A stretch of DNA of 20,040 bases from assembly GCA_023432025.1 (NCBI GenBank), contig JAEYVE010000052.1, positions 1 through 20,040 on the forward strand, in the 5' to 3' direction. Both the position numbers and the translations under genes were made by a program. Under the pieces are notes generated by a model, which ran no database searches, was not told the DNA's origin, and worked only from the letters and a program-made list of their open reading frames with translations. Below are positions 6,988-14,874 of the stretch, piece after piece; the first letter of the stretch is position 1, and every line of letters begins with the position of its first letter. The stretch comes from Pseudomonadota bacterium (lineage in GTDB: Bacteria; Myxococcota_A; Polyangia; Polyangiales; Polyangiaceae).

Positions 6988-7907
6988 GCCCCCGAGACAA
7001 CGAACGGAGTCCCCTCGAACTTGCCGTCGCCGAGAGCGCGGTCGTGCTCAGCCCGCAGTGGGGCACGTTGCGCGTTTCCGGAGCGGATCGCGCCACCTGG
7101 TTGAATGGCGTCGTGACGTGTGGCGTCACCGCCGTCAGCCGCGAACGCGGCGCGTGGGGCTTCTTGCTCACCAAACAAGGCAAGGTGGACGCGGAGCTGC
7201 ACGTTGCGTCGTCGGGCGACGAGCTCTGGGTCGCCACGCCGGAGGGCGCAGCTGAAGCCGTCGCTACCACGTTGGATCGCTACCTGGTCATGGAGGACGC
7301 GGAGCTCGCCAACGCGAGCTCCGAGGTGGCCTGGCTCGCCCTGCACGGGCCTCGTGCCTTCGAGCTCGGTCGCTCGTGGGAAGGTGCGCTCGCGGCGGTG
7401 CGCCTCGATTGGACGCCCGCAGGGGGCGCCCTGATGGCCGTGTCGCGCGCCGCTCTTCCCGCGTGTTTGGACGCTCTCCGCGCCCGAGGCGCCTACGTGG
7501 CCACGGAGTCCGAGTGGGAGCCCGCGCGCATTCGCCTCGGCTTGCCTCGCTTCGGGGTGGACTACGACGGCTCCGACAACCCACATGAGGCAGGCCTCGA
7601 ACGGCGCGCCATCGACTGGGGCAAGGGGTGCTACCTCGGTCAAGAGGTCGTGTGCATGCAGGACATGCGCGGCAAGGTGAAGCGTCGCCTGGTGCGGCTC
7701 GTTTGGGCGGATCACGACGCGCCGCAGGTGGGCGCCGCGCTCCACGTGGAAAGCGCGGACGGTGCTGCGGAGGGAGCTCCGGTTGGCGCGGTGAAGAGCG
7801 TGAGCGGCGCGTTCGCCATCGCCTCGGTGCGTGCTCCGAGTTACGACGCCGGTACGGTGCTCTTGGCGGACGGCGCGCGCGTCACCGTCCTCCCCCTTTC
7901 CGAGTAG
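6984..7907 (+). CDS. ygfZ: YgfZ/GcvT-family folate-binding Fe-S cluster protein
   Basis: A 307-residue protein of the YgfZ (IBA57) family, cytoplasmic folate-binding proteins that help build or repair iron-sulfur clusters, especially in radical-SAM enzymes such as MiaB. The diagnostic motif KGCYLGQE (214-221) is present, with the essential cysteine at 216, followed by RGKVKRRL. The N-terminal GcvT-like region includes RVSGADRATWLNGVVTCGV (26-44) and GAWGFLLTKQGKVDAELHV. Length fits the family (E. coli about 326). ATG at 6984 overlaps the stop of the C2-like/PDZ lipoprotein gene as ATGA, an unexpected partner for a cytoplasmic Fe-S protein. rlmN, itself a radical-SAM Fe-S enzyme, lies about 2 kb downstream on the same strand. 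Confidence 0.93.
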   Translation: MSPRDNERSPLELAVAESAVVLSPQWGTLRVSGADRATWLNGVVTCGVTAVSRERGAWGFLLTKQGKVDAELHVASSGDELWVATPEGAAEAVATTLDRYLVMEDAELANASSEVAWLALHGPRAFELGRSWEGALAAVRLDWTPAGGALMAVSRAALPACLDALRARGAYVATESEWEPARIRLGLPRFGVDYDGSDNPHEAGLERRAIDWGKGCYLGQEVVCMQDMRGKVKRRLVRLVWADHDAPQVGAALHVESADGAAEGAPVGAVKSVSGAFAIASVRAPSYDAGTVLLADGARVTVLPLSE

Positions 7908-8117
7908 CGCAAGGGGCCAGAGCCCGCGAGTGCGCGCGAGCGCGGAGACTCGAGCGGCGCGTGGACATCCTTTGTGCGGCTGGGCCTCGAAATACGGGAA
8001 GACCGTTCAGTTGTCGTGCCCCGGCGTGTTACGCTTGGCATCGAAATGACGGACGAGCGTGGTCGATTGGGTGGTGTAGGCGTCGCGGGCAATGGCAAAC
8101 GTACCGAGTCGGGCCTC
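7908..8117. other. Intergenic region ygfZ-cysK, with an alternative cysK start
   Basis: About 210 bases without a separate gene. An alternative cysK start (ATG 8046) lies here; its extra 23 codons after the ATG carry G or C in only 14 third positions, below the surrounding coding level. A TACGCT hexamer (8030-8035), ten bases before that ATG, could be a -10 element. No convincing terminator or -35 is seen. Confidence 0.4.
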
Positions 8118-9017
8118 ATGGTCGCGGACGACGCGCTCGGGCTGATCGCCGGTACCCCGCTCGTACGCCTGGGGCGCCTCAGCCCCGAGGGCGGCGCCAC
8201 GATTTGGGCGAAGTGTGAGTTCAAGAACCCGGCGGGCAGCGTGAAGGATCGCCCGGCGCTGGCCATGATTTTGGACGCAGAGCGCGCGGGGCGTTTGCCG
8301 CCGAACAGCACCATCATCGAGGCCACGAGCGGCAACACCGGCATCAGCTTGGCCATGATCGCCGCGGTGCGCGGGCATCGTTGCATGCTCGTCATGCCCG
8401 AGGACATGAGCCTCGAGCGTCGTTACATCCTGCGCGCCTACGGCGCGGAAATCGTGCTGACGCCGGCGCACTTGGGCATGTCGGGAGCCGTCGAGCGAGC
8501 GCGCGCGCTCCTCGCCAGCACCAACAACGCGTTCATGCCGAGTCAGTTCGAAAACGCGGCCAACCCGCAGAGCCACGCCGAGGGTACGGCGCTCGAAATC
8601 CTCGAGCAGACCGGAGGTGCCATCGACGCGTTCGTCGCTGGTGTCGGCACCGGCGGTACCCTGACCGGCGTGGGGCAAGTGCTGAAGCAGCGTCTGGGCA
8701 CGGGCGTGCGCGTCGTCGCCGTCGAGCCCGCCAACAGCGCCGTGCTCAGCGGCAAGGCTCCTGGACCGCATGGCATTCAAGGTCTCGGCGCCGGCTTCGT
8801 GCCGGGCATTTTGGATCGAAAGTCCATCGACGCCGTGGTCGAGGTGTCGGACGTCGCGGCGGAAAAAATGGCACGCCGCTTGGCTCGGGAAGCAGGCCTG
8901 CTCGTCGGTCCTTCGTCGGGCGCCAACGTGCACGCCGCCGCGGAAGTGGCCGCGGGGCTCCGCGGCGGAAACGTCGTCACCGTCTTGTGTGACTCGGGCG
9001 AGCGCTACTTGTTCTGA
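8118..9017 (+). CDS. cysK: Cysteine synthase (O-acetylserine sulfhydrylase), PLP-dependent
   Basis: A 299-residue fold-type II PLP enzyme that makes cysteine from O-acetylserine and sulfide (sulfur assimilation, cytoplasm). Seen: AGTPLVRL (11-18), NPAGSVKDR with the PLP-binding lysine at 43, the substrate loop TSGNTG (70-75), MPEDMSLERR, the phosphate-binding GTGGT (177-181), and PSSGAN (265-270) near the PLP pyridine nitrogen. ATG 8118 places the lysine where CysK proteins usually have it (41-43) and drops a low-GC3 leader; ATG 8046 would add 24 residues. The protein ends at DSGERYLF without the short tail of many CysK enzymes. CysM or a related beta-synthase remains possible, because MSLERRYILRAYGAE shares features of both. 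The next gene is mazG, after 57 bases. Confidence 0.9.
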   Translation: MVADDALGLIAGTPLVRLGRLSPEGGATIWAKCEFKNPAGSVKDRPALAMILDAERAGRLPPNSTIIEATSGNTGISLAMIAAVRGHRCMLVMPEDMSLERRYILRAYGAEIVLTPAHLGMSGAVERARALLASTNNAFMPSQFENAANPQSHAEGTALEILEQTGGAIDAFVAGVGTGGTLTGVGQVLKQRLGTGVRVVAVEPANSAVLSGKAPGPHGIQGLGAGFVPGILDRKSIDAVVEVSDVAAEKMARRLAREAGLLVGPSSGANVHAAAEVAAGLRGGNVVTVLCDSGERYLF

Positions 9018-9074
9018 TGCCTTCGCCCGCGGCGTGCTGCCGAGGACGGCTCCACGTGCTAAGCGACGCCCGCC

Positions 9075-9917
9075 ATGGGACAGCCCTTCGACGTGCCCGA
9101 GCCGCTTCCGCTCGAAGAGCAACGCGGTCAGACGTTTTCGGCGCTGGTGCGCCTCATGCAGCGCCTCTTGGCGCCCGACGGCTGCCCTTGGGATCGAGAG
9201 CAAGATCCCATGTCGCTGCGCCAGTACGTCATCGAAGAGGCGTGTGAGGTCATCGACGCCATCGAGGCGAACGACCCCAAGGCTCTGCGCGAGGAGCTGG
9301 GCGACTTGGCTTTGCAGGTCGTCTTTTTGGCGGAGCTCGCGCGCAAGAGTTACGGCTTCGGTCCAGACGACGTGGTGCACGACATCGTCGAAAAGCTGGT
9401 GCGCCGTCACCCGCACGTTTTCGGCGACACCAGCGCCGAAAACGCCGAGGCCGTCCTTCGGAACTGGGAAGCCATCAAGCTCGAAGAAAAAAAGCGGCGC
9501 CCGCTTTTGGACAACGTCCCGCGTTCGCTCCCCGCCTTGCTCGGCGCGCAGAAGCTGAGCGACCGCGCGGCAAAGGTCGGCTTCGATTGGCCCGACGGAA
9601 GAGGCTCGCGCGAAAAGGTCGACGAAGAAGTCCGCGAGCTCGACGAAGCCGTGGAAGGCGGCGACACGTCGCGCATCGAGCACGAGCTCGGTGACTTGAT
9701 GTTCGCGCTCGTCAACTTTGCGCGCCACCAAGGGCTCGACGCGGAGCTCGCGCTGCGCAAAACGAACGACCGCTTCAGGCGCCGCTTCGAGCACGTGGAA
9801 AAGCGCGTGCGCGGCGAGCACGGCGACTGGCCACGCCGTGAAGGTAAACCCGTCCCCGGCGTGTCGCTGGAAGAGATGGAAGACTACTGGCGAGAAGCCA
9901 AGGAGCGCGGCCTGTGA
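9075..9917 (+). CDS. mazG: MazG nucleoside triphosphate pyrophosphohydrolase
   Basis: A 280-residue enzyme that hydrolyses NTPs and dNTPs to NMP and pyrophosphate, for pool cleaning and, in E. coli, ppGpp-linked stress control. It has two tandem MazG domains as in E. coli MazG (263 residues). The N-terminal domain shows CPWDREQ (37-43), EEACE (54-58) and EELGD (73-77) as Mg-binding ExxE/ExxD pairs, then KLVRRHPHVFGD (107-118) and NWEAIKLEEKKRR. The C-terminal domain repeats the metal motif in EEVRE (184-188) and ELGDLMFALVNFAR (204-217). It overlaps rlmN by GTGA (9914-9917), indicating translational coupling. Part of the 57-base gap before it may hold a ribosome site, but none is obvious. Confidence 0.95.
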   Translation: MGQPFDVPEPLPLEEQRGQTFSALVRLMQRLLAPDGCPWDREQDPMSLRQYVIEEACEVIDAIEANDPKALREELGDLALQVVFLAELARKSYGFGPDDVVHDIVEKLVRRHPHVFGDTSAENAEAVLRNWEAIKLEEKKRRPLLDNVPRSLPALLGAQKLSDRAAKVGFDWPDGRGSREKVDEEVRELDEAVEGGDTSRIEHELGDLMFALVNFARHQGLDAELALRKTNDRFRRRFEHVEKRVRGEHGDWPRREGKPVPGVSLEEMEDYWREAKERGL

Positions 9918-11128
9918 GCTCGGAGACGGGGAGTCAAGCGCTGTCGCTCGATGCGACGATCTCGCGCGGACGCGCGCCACTCGAGTTGCACCCGGTGGCG
10001 CGCCTGCCCGACGAATGGAAGTCGTGTCTCGCGCACGCGGGGGAGCGCCCCTTCCGCGCGGGACAAGTGTTTCGCTGGATCCACGGCCGCGGCGTGCTCG
10101 ACCCGGCGGAAATGACCGACTTGTCCAAGTCGCTCCGGGAGAGCTTGGCCGCGGAGGGGCTCGCAGAGCCAGGTCACGTCGCGCACGTGCACGAGGCCAA
10201 GGACGGCACGCGCAAGTTGGTGCTCGAGCTCGCGCACGGCGCGCGCGTCGAGTGTGTGCTCATCCCCATGACGCGGCTCGACGGCGACGGGCGGCGTGTG
10301 GTCGCTACGGAGGACGCGGATGCGGACGCGGCGCCCGACGACGAAGAAGAGAACGAAGAAGCGCGGGACCGCGTGACGCTCTGCATTTCCACGCAGTTCG
10401 GCTGCGCCATGGGATGCGTGTTTTGCGCGAGCGGGCAGGCGGGATTGTTTCGCGGCTTGGGCGCCGCAGAGGTCGTTTACCAGGTGCTGCTCTCGCGCCG
10501 CTATTTGCGGCCCAACGAGGATCTGAAGAACCTGGTGTTCATGGGCATGGGCGAGCCGCTTCATCACTACGACGAAACGGCGCGCGCCATTCGCCTTTTG
10601 ACGCATCCCGAGGGCGGCGGCATGAGCCCGCGCCGCATCACGGTGAGCACGGTGGGGCTCGTGCCCGGCATTCGGCGTTTGGGCGAGGATTTCGAGGGTA
10701 AGGTGGGGCTCGCCATTTCGCTCCACGCGCCGGATGACGAGACGCGCAGCCGCATTTTGCCGATGAACAAGCGTTACCCCATCGCGGAGCTCATGGCCGC
10801 GCTGCGGGACTACCCGCTGCCGCAGCGACGCCGCATCACGATCGAATACACGCTCATCTCCGGGGTGAACGACTCGGACGCGCACGCCGATCGCTTGGCG
10901 AAGCTGCTGCGCCCGCTGCGCGTGAAGGTGAACCTCATCCCCATGAACGGCATCGAGGCCTCCGAGCTGCAATCGCCGAGCGATGCGCGCGTGGCGTCGT
11001 TCCGCGAGCGCCTCAGCTCGCAGGGGTACAGCTGCTTCGTGCGTACGCGGCGCGGCGACGACGTGTCGGCGGCCTGCGGTCAGCTGGCCATGAACACCAT
11101 CCCGGAAAAGAAACTGGTTCGTCGCTGA
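9914..11128 (+). CDS. rlmN: RlmN, dual-specificity 23S rRNA/tRNA adenine-C2 methyltransferase
   Basis: A 404-residue radical-SAM enzyme that methylates C2 of A2503 in 23S rRNA and A37 of some tRNAs. The [4Fe-4S] motif CAMGCVFC has cysteines at 164, 168 and 171; C157 in TLCISTQFGC and C388 in RGDDVSAACGQL match the two conserved mechanistic cysteines (E. coli C118 and C355). GMGEPL (211-216) is the SAM-binding motif. An acidic segment of about 30 residues (about 120-152, with ATEDADADAAPDDEEENEEA) is inserted between VLIP and the radical-SAM core, which explains the extra length over E. coli (384). GTG at 9914 overlaps the mazG stop. The last codons and stop fall in a repeat that recurs 38 bases downstream. 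Confidence 0.95.
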   Translation: MSSETGSQALSLDATISRGRAPLELHPVARLPDEWKSCLAHAGERPFRAGQVFRWIHGRGVLDPAEMTDLSKSLRESLAAEGLAEPGHVAHVHEAKDGTRKLVLELAHGARVECVLIPMTRLDGDGRRVVATEDADADAAPDDEEENEEARDRVTLCISTQFGCAMGCVFCASGQAGLFRGLGAAEVVYQVLLSRRYLRPNEDLKNLVFMGMGEPLHHYDETARAIRLLTHPEGGGMSPRRITVSTVGLVPGIRRLGEDFEGKVGLAISLHAPDDETRSRILPMNKRYPIAELMAALRDYPLPQRRRITIEYTLISGVNDSDAHADRLAKLLRPLRVKVNLIPMNGIEASELQSPSDARVASFRERLSSQGYSCFVRTRRGDDVSAACGQLAMNTIPEKKLVRR

Positions 11129-11179
11129 GCGCCCGCGCGCCCGGATCGACGCGGGTTCGTCGCTGCGCGCCCGCGCGCC
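11116..11179. repeat. Direct repeat of the rlmN 3' end, period 38
   Basis: A 26-base unit at 11116-11141 recurs at 11154-11179 with a single difference (A to C, which changes the TGA stop context to TGC). The first copy covers the last codons and stop of rlmN. Its 12-base core CGCCCGCGCGCC appears a third time at 11196-11207, and its leading GGTTCGT again at 11221-11227. The seen facts are the repeats themselves; their origin (local duplication or a dispersed intergenic element) is not known. Confidence 0.8.
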
Positions 11180-11403
11180 AGGGGCCGAGCGCCTCCGCCC
11201 GCGCGCCGAAAAACGAGCCTGGTTCGTTCGAATTGCTCGCTCGCGCAGGAAAAACGAGTGGGGGGAGACCGAGACAGGCAAAGCGCGTCCGCTCCCGCGC
11301 TGGGTCAGCTGCACCCGCCGTGGCGCGCCATGCTTTCACGAAAAATGCCCCCACGTGCGGCGTTGTCGTTATGCTGTCTCGAAAGGAGCCCGTCTTCGAT
11401 CGC
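11129..11403. other. Intergenic region rlmN-accC
   Basis: About 275 bases with no gene I can support. It contains the repeat cluster described at 11116-11227 and a GAAAAACGAG decamer twice (around 11208-11217 and 11249-11258). AAGGAG (11383-11388) is a good Shine-Dalgarno sequence but lies 15 bases before the ATG at 11404. A TATGCT hexamer (11370-11375) could be a -10 element; no matching -35 is evident. Confidence 0.5.
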
Positions 11404-12759
11404 ATGTTCCGAAAGGTGCTCATCGCCAACCGAGGGGAAATCGCATGCCGCATCGCCCGCACGTGCCGGCGCCTCGGTATTGCAACGGTTGCGGTTCACT
11501 CCGAGGCGGACGAAAACGCCCTGCACGTGCGCGCCGCCGACGAAGCGGTGCCGCTCGGGCCCGCGCCCGTGCAGCAGAGCTACTTGAACATCGACGCGAT
11601 CGTCGCCGCCGTGCGGCGGTCCGGCGCGGACGCGGTCCATCCCGGCTACGGCCTCCTCAGCGAAAGCCCCAGCTTTGCACGCGCGGTCGCCGGTGCAGGG
11701 GTGACGTTCGTGGGGCCGAGTCCGGATGCGCTCGCCTTGCTCGGAGACAAGGTGCAAGCACGTCGGCTCGCGCAAAGCTTGGGCTTCGAGCCGCCGCCGG
11801 GGAGCAGCGAGCTCGCCGGTGGGGACCTCTCCGAAGAAGCGCAGCGCATTGGGTACCCCGTCTTGCTCAAGGCGGCGGCGGGCGGCGGCGGCATCGGCAT
11901 GGTGCGCGTGGCCGGCCCGGAGGAGCTCGACCGCGCGGTGGAGCAGTGTCGGGCGCGCGCCACGGCCGCCTTCGGGGACGATCGCATCTACGTCGAAAAG
12001 TATTTGGCGCAGCCTCGGCACATCGAGGTGCAGCTGCTCGCGGACATGCAGGGCAACATCGTCGTGCTCGGAGAGCGCGAGTGCAGCGTGCAGCGGCGCC
12101 ACCAGAAGGTCGTCGAAGAGAGCCCCTCTCCGGCGGCGTTCATCGGAGGGCTCTGGCGTGCGGCGTTGTTCGAGCGTGCTCGTCGCTTGCTCGAGGCGGC
12201 CAAGTACGTCGGTGCGGCCACGGTCGAAACCGTCGTGGACGCTCAGGGCCAAGCCTACTTCTTGGAAGTGAACGCGCGCCTGCAGGTGGAGCACCCCGTC
12301 ACGGAGCTTTGCACGGGGCTCGACCTCGTCGAGTGGCAGCTCCGCATCGCGGCGGGCGAGTCGCTCGGTCCCGAGGTGCGAACGGCCGTGAGCGTCGGCC
12401 ACGCCGTCGAAGCCCGTTTGTACGCAGAAGATCCCCAAAAAGGCTTCATTCCGCAGCCGGGCACCCTCGAGCGTTTGGTTCTCCCCGAGGGGGAGGGCAT
12501 TCGTGTCGACGCCGGCGTGGAGACGGGCAGCGAGGTCACGCCCTACTACGACCCCTTGCTCGCCAAAATCTGCGCGCACGCCCCGACGCGGGCAGAGGCT
12601 CTCCTGCGCCTCGCGCAGGCGCTCCGCCAGACGGAGGTGGTGCTCCAGGGCAAGTTGGGCCCCAAAAACACCAATCTCTCGCTCCTGTCCCGCGTCCTCG
12701 AAAACGTCGAGTTTCAGGCTGGCGCCTACGACACGGGTTTGCTCGAACGCATGGCGTGA
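11404..12759 (+). CDS. accC: Biotin carboxylase (acetyl-/acyl-CoA carboxylase subunit)
   Basis: A 451-residue ATP-grasp enzyme that carboxylates biotin on a carrier protein using ATP and bicarbonate, the first step of acetyl-CoA or acyl-CoA carboxylase. MFRKVLIANRGEIACR is the classic N terminus and sets the start. Key positions match E. coli AccC: K116 in LLGDKVQAR, and E288, N290 and R292 in YFLEVNARLQVEH. ECSVQRRHQKVVEE (226-239) and HPGYGLLSES (79-88) are also seen. The glycine loop reads KAAAGGGGIGM, whereas AccC normally has GGRGM; GIGM is seen in urea-carboxylase-like and other divergent members. No biotin carrier or carboxyltransferase gene is adjacent, so the partner is encoded elsewhere and the acyl substrate is uncertain. 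Confidence 0.9.
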   Translation: MFRKVLIANRGEIACRIARTCRRLGIATVAVHSEADENALHVRAADEAVPLGPAPVQQSYLNIDAIVAAVRRSGADAVHPGYGLLSESPSFARAVAGAGVTFVGPSPDALALLGDKVQARRLAQSLGFEPPPGSSELAGGDLSEEAQRIGYPVLLKAAAGGGGIGMVRVAGPEELDRAVEQCRARATAAFGDDRIYVEKYLAQPRHIEVQLLADMQGNIVVLGERECSVQRRHQKVVEESPSPAAFIGGLWRAALFERARRLLEAAKYVGAATVETVVDAQGQAYFLEVNARLQVEHPVTELCTGLDLVEWQLRIAAGESLGPEVRTAVSVGHAVEARLYAEDPQKGFIPQPGTLERLVLPEGEGIRVDAGVETGSEVTPYYDPLLAKICAHAPTRAEALLRLAQALRQTEVVLQGKLGPKNTNLSLLSRVLENVEFQAGAYDTGLLERMA

Positions 12760-12829
12760 ACACGGCGCGTCGCGGTGACCACGCAGGCGGGGTCCGCGCT
12801 CCTTCTTGTCGCGCCGCGTTCGTGACGCC
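12753..12829. repeat. Inverted repeat at the accC 3' end
   Basis: Left arm 12753-12769, spanning the accC stop codon, pairs with right arm 12810-12829. The inner 12 bases match with one mismatch (GAACACGGCGCG against CGCGCCGCGTTC), and the outer five (GGCGT/ACGCC) match after a three-base bulge. The loop is 40 bases. It could fold in the transcript and help end it, but there is no T-tract. Confidence 0.5.
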
Positions 12830-13024
12830 GGAGTGGACGCGAAGCCCAGCGGACCAGCGGCGACCATGGGCGGCCGTCGCGTGCTCTGCCGTCGGCACCC
12901 CGATGCCGTAGGCGCTGTGGAGCGCTCGTTTCGGTGTTCGTCGCGCCCCGCTCGTGCACGCGCGCTTCGATGGAGCGTCGCGAGCGCGCGCTCGCAAGCG
13001 CGTGGCGTGGCATGATGCGGAGGC
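12760..13024. other. Intergenic region accC-phosphohexomutase
   Basis: About 265 bases without a supportable gene. Besides the inverted repeat at its left end it holds a smaller imperfect hairpin: GCCGTCGGCA (12888-12897) against TGCCGTAGGC (12904-12913), 8 of 10 pairs. No clear promoter; GGAGG (13019-13023) lies only one base before the next start codon. Confidence 0.4.
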
Positions 13025-14770
13025 ATGGCGGAGTTTTTGCCCCTCGAAGAGCGCGCGCGTCTTTGGCTCAGCGGCGATCCGGACGAGGAGACGCGCCGCG
13101 AGCTCGAGCGGCTCCTGACCTCCCGCGACGAAGCAGCGCTCGTGGCGTGTTTCGAGCCCGAGCTGACCTTTGGCACAGCCGGACTGCGTGGCGCCGTGGG
13201 CGCCGGGCCTGCGCGCATGAATCGCGCCGTCGTGACGCGCGTTGCGTGGGGCCTGGCGCGTTTTCTTTCGGAAGAAGGGCTCGGGCGCCGGCCCGTAGTG
13301 GTGGGCTACGACGCACGTCCCGACAGCGCTCGCTTTGCAGAGGAAACGGCGGAAGTGCTCGCTGGAGCGGGCGTCTCCGTGCGGCTCTTCGAAGAGCCGT
13401 GCCCCACGCCGCTCGTCGCCTTCGCGTGCCGTGCGCTCCACGCCGCGGCGGCAGTGGTCGTCACCGCCAGTCACAACCCGCGTGGAGACAGCGGTTACAA
13501 AGTGTACGACGACCGCGGCGTGCAGATCGTCGCCCCTTGGGACGCTCGCATCGCCGCGCTCATGGCCCAAGCGCCCCCGGCCGCGAGCGTTCCACGAAGC
13601 CGCGCTCACGTGACGGCCATCGAGGCAGACATCGTCGACGACTACTTTGCGCGAGTGACGGCGGCCGTGGCGACGGCGCGCACCGTGGACGCCGAGTCGA
13701 CCGACGAGCAGGACGCGCCTTCGCCGCTCCGCGTGGCGTATACGCCGCTTCACGGCGTTGGGCTCGGCGCCGTGCGCCGCGTGCTCGGTTTTGCGGTGGA
13801 CCTGCGAGTCGTGGCGAGCCAAGCAGCGCCGGACGGCACCTTCCCGACGACGCCGTTTCCCAATCCCGAGGAGCCAGGCGTCGTCGACGAAGTCGTGGCG
13901 CTCGCCCGAGAGCACCGCTGTGAGCTCGCTCTCGCCAATGATCCGGACGCCGATCGCCTCGCCGTGTGCGTGCCTGGGCCGGACGACGCGCGAACCTTCC
14001 GCATGCTGAGCGGAGACGAGCTCGGCGTGTTGCTCGCCGATGCGCTGCTCGACGCCCTGCCCGCCGTGAACGAGAGGGGCTTCGTGCCGGTCATCGCGGC
14101 GAGCGTGGTCTCCTCGCCGTTCGTCGAGGCCGTCGCTCGTGCGCGTGGCGCGCGTGTGGCGCGCACGCTCACCGGCTTCAAGTGGCTTTGCCGCGTGTCC
14201 GAGCACCTTTCGGCAGAGGAGCGCTTCGTGTTCGCATACGAGGAAGCGCTGGGTTACGCGGTTCTTCCGGAGCTGGTGGCCGACAAGGACGGAGTCTCCG
14301 CCGCGCGTTTGGTCGTCGAGCGGGCGCGCGCCTTGGCTCGTCGTGGCCGAACGCTCGAGTCCCGTCTCTCGGAGCTCTTCGTGCGTCACGGCTTGTGGGT
14401 GAGCGCGCCCCAGAGCGTGCGTTTGGCGGGCCCCCACGCCGGCGAGCGCATGCGTTCGGCGCTGGCCCAGCTGCGAGCTCGGCCACCGCGGGCCCTCGCG
14501 GGCCTGCCCGTCACGCGGGTGGTGGACTATCTGCTCGGCGCCGAAGAGCGGCCCGTGTACTTGGGCTCACAGGATCTCGTCGCCCTCGAGCTCGGAGACG
14601 GCGGACTCGTATTTCTGCGACCCAGCGGGACCGAGCCCAAGCTCAAGCTCTATGTCCATCTCACCGCTTCGGTACACGGCGCTGCCGAAATACCGAACGC
14701 TCGCAGCGCTTTGGCTGCTCGAGGCGCCCAGGTTGGCGAAGCGTTGACGGGCTTGCTCGATCTTGCCTGA
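13025..14770 (+). CDS. Phosphoglucomutase/phosphomannomutase (alpha-D-phosphohexomutase, PgcA-like)
   Basis: A 581-residue alpha-D-phosphohexomutase that interconverts glucose or mannose 1- and 6-phosphate and feeds nucleotide-sugar, glycogen and cell-wall polysaccharide synthesis. The four hallmark sites are present: GTAGLRG (50-56); TASHNP (147-152) with the phosphorylated serine at 149; metal loop NDPDADRL (305-312); sugar loop EEALGY (406-411); and phosphate-binding RPSGTEPKLK (532-541). Length and layout match the large B. subtilis PgcA-type enzymes (about 580) better than the 450-residue GlmM or ManB type. ATG at 13025 is the natural N terminus, although GGAGG is too close to act normally. 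It appears monocistronic, with long spacers on both sides. Confidence 0.93.
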   Translation: MAEFLPLEERARLWLSGDPDEETRRELERLLTSRDEAALVACFEPELTFGTAGLRGAVGAGPARMNRAVVTRVAWGLARFLSEEGLGRRPVVVGYDARPDSARFAEETAEVLAGAGVSVRLFEEPCPTPLVAFACRALHAAAAVVVTASHNPRGDSGYKVYDDRGVQIVAPWDARIAALMAQAPPAASVPRSRAHVTAIEADIVDDYFARVTAAVATARTVDAESTDEQDAPSPLRVAYTPLHGVGLGAVRRVLGFAVDLRVVASQAAPDGTFPTTPFPNPEEPGVVDEVVALAREHRCELALANDPDADRLAVCVPGPDDARTFRMLSGDELGVLLADALLDALPAVNERGFVPVIAASVVSSPFVEAVARARGARVARTLTGFKWLCRVSEHLSAEERFVFAYEEALGYAVLPELVADKDGVSAARLVVERARALARRGRTLESRLSELFVRHGLWVSAPQSVRLAGPHAGERMRSALAQLRARPPRALAGLPVTRVVDYLLGAEERPVYLGSQDLVALELGDGGLVFLRPSGTEPKLKLYVHLTASVHGAAEIPNARSALAARGAQVGEALTGLLDLA

Positions 14771-14785
14771 CGCGCGCCCTCCGCT

Positions 14786-14821
14786 GGGGGCCGGCAGAGG
14801 GATATAGGGGATTGTTAGGGG
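14786..14821 (+). other. G-run block, possible G-quadruplex
   Basis: Four G runs (14786-14790, 14799-14801, 14807-14810, 14818-14821) are separated by loops of 8, 5 and 7 bases. This is close to the standard G-quadruplex rule, the first loop being one base long. It lies just after the phosphohexomutase stop and about 115 bases ahead of the VWA lipoprotein start, so it could affect the 3' end of one transcript or the 5' end of the next. Confidence 0.4.
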
Positions 14822-14874
14822 TGGCGGTTCAGCGAGAAAAGGCGCGGTGTGCGCCTGTTGTCCTACAGAAGTGT

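Noticed and set aside
8011..8035. TTGTCG/TACGCT as a promoter upstream of cysK
   Set aside because: Spacing is only 13 bases, too short for a standard sigma70 promoter; only the -10-like hexamer is noted.
8007..9980. 657-codon open frame on the minus strand across cysK and mazG
   Set aside because: Low-complexity Arg/His/Val composition without motifs; antisense to two genes with complete catalytic motifs.
9884..14437. Three long minus-strand open frames opposite rlmN, accC and the phosphohexomutase
   Set aside because: All are antisense shadows created by high GC3; none has a recognisable domain or ribosome site.
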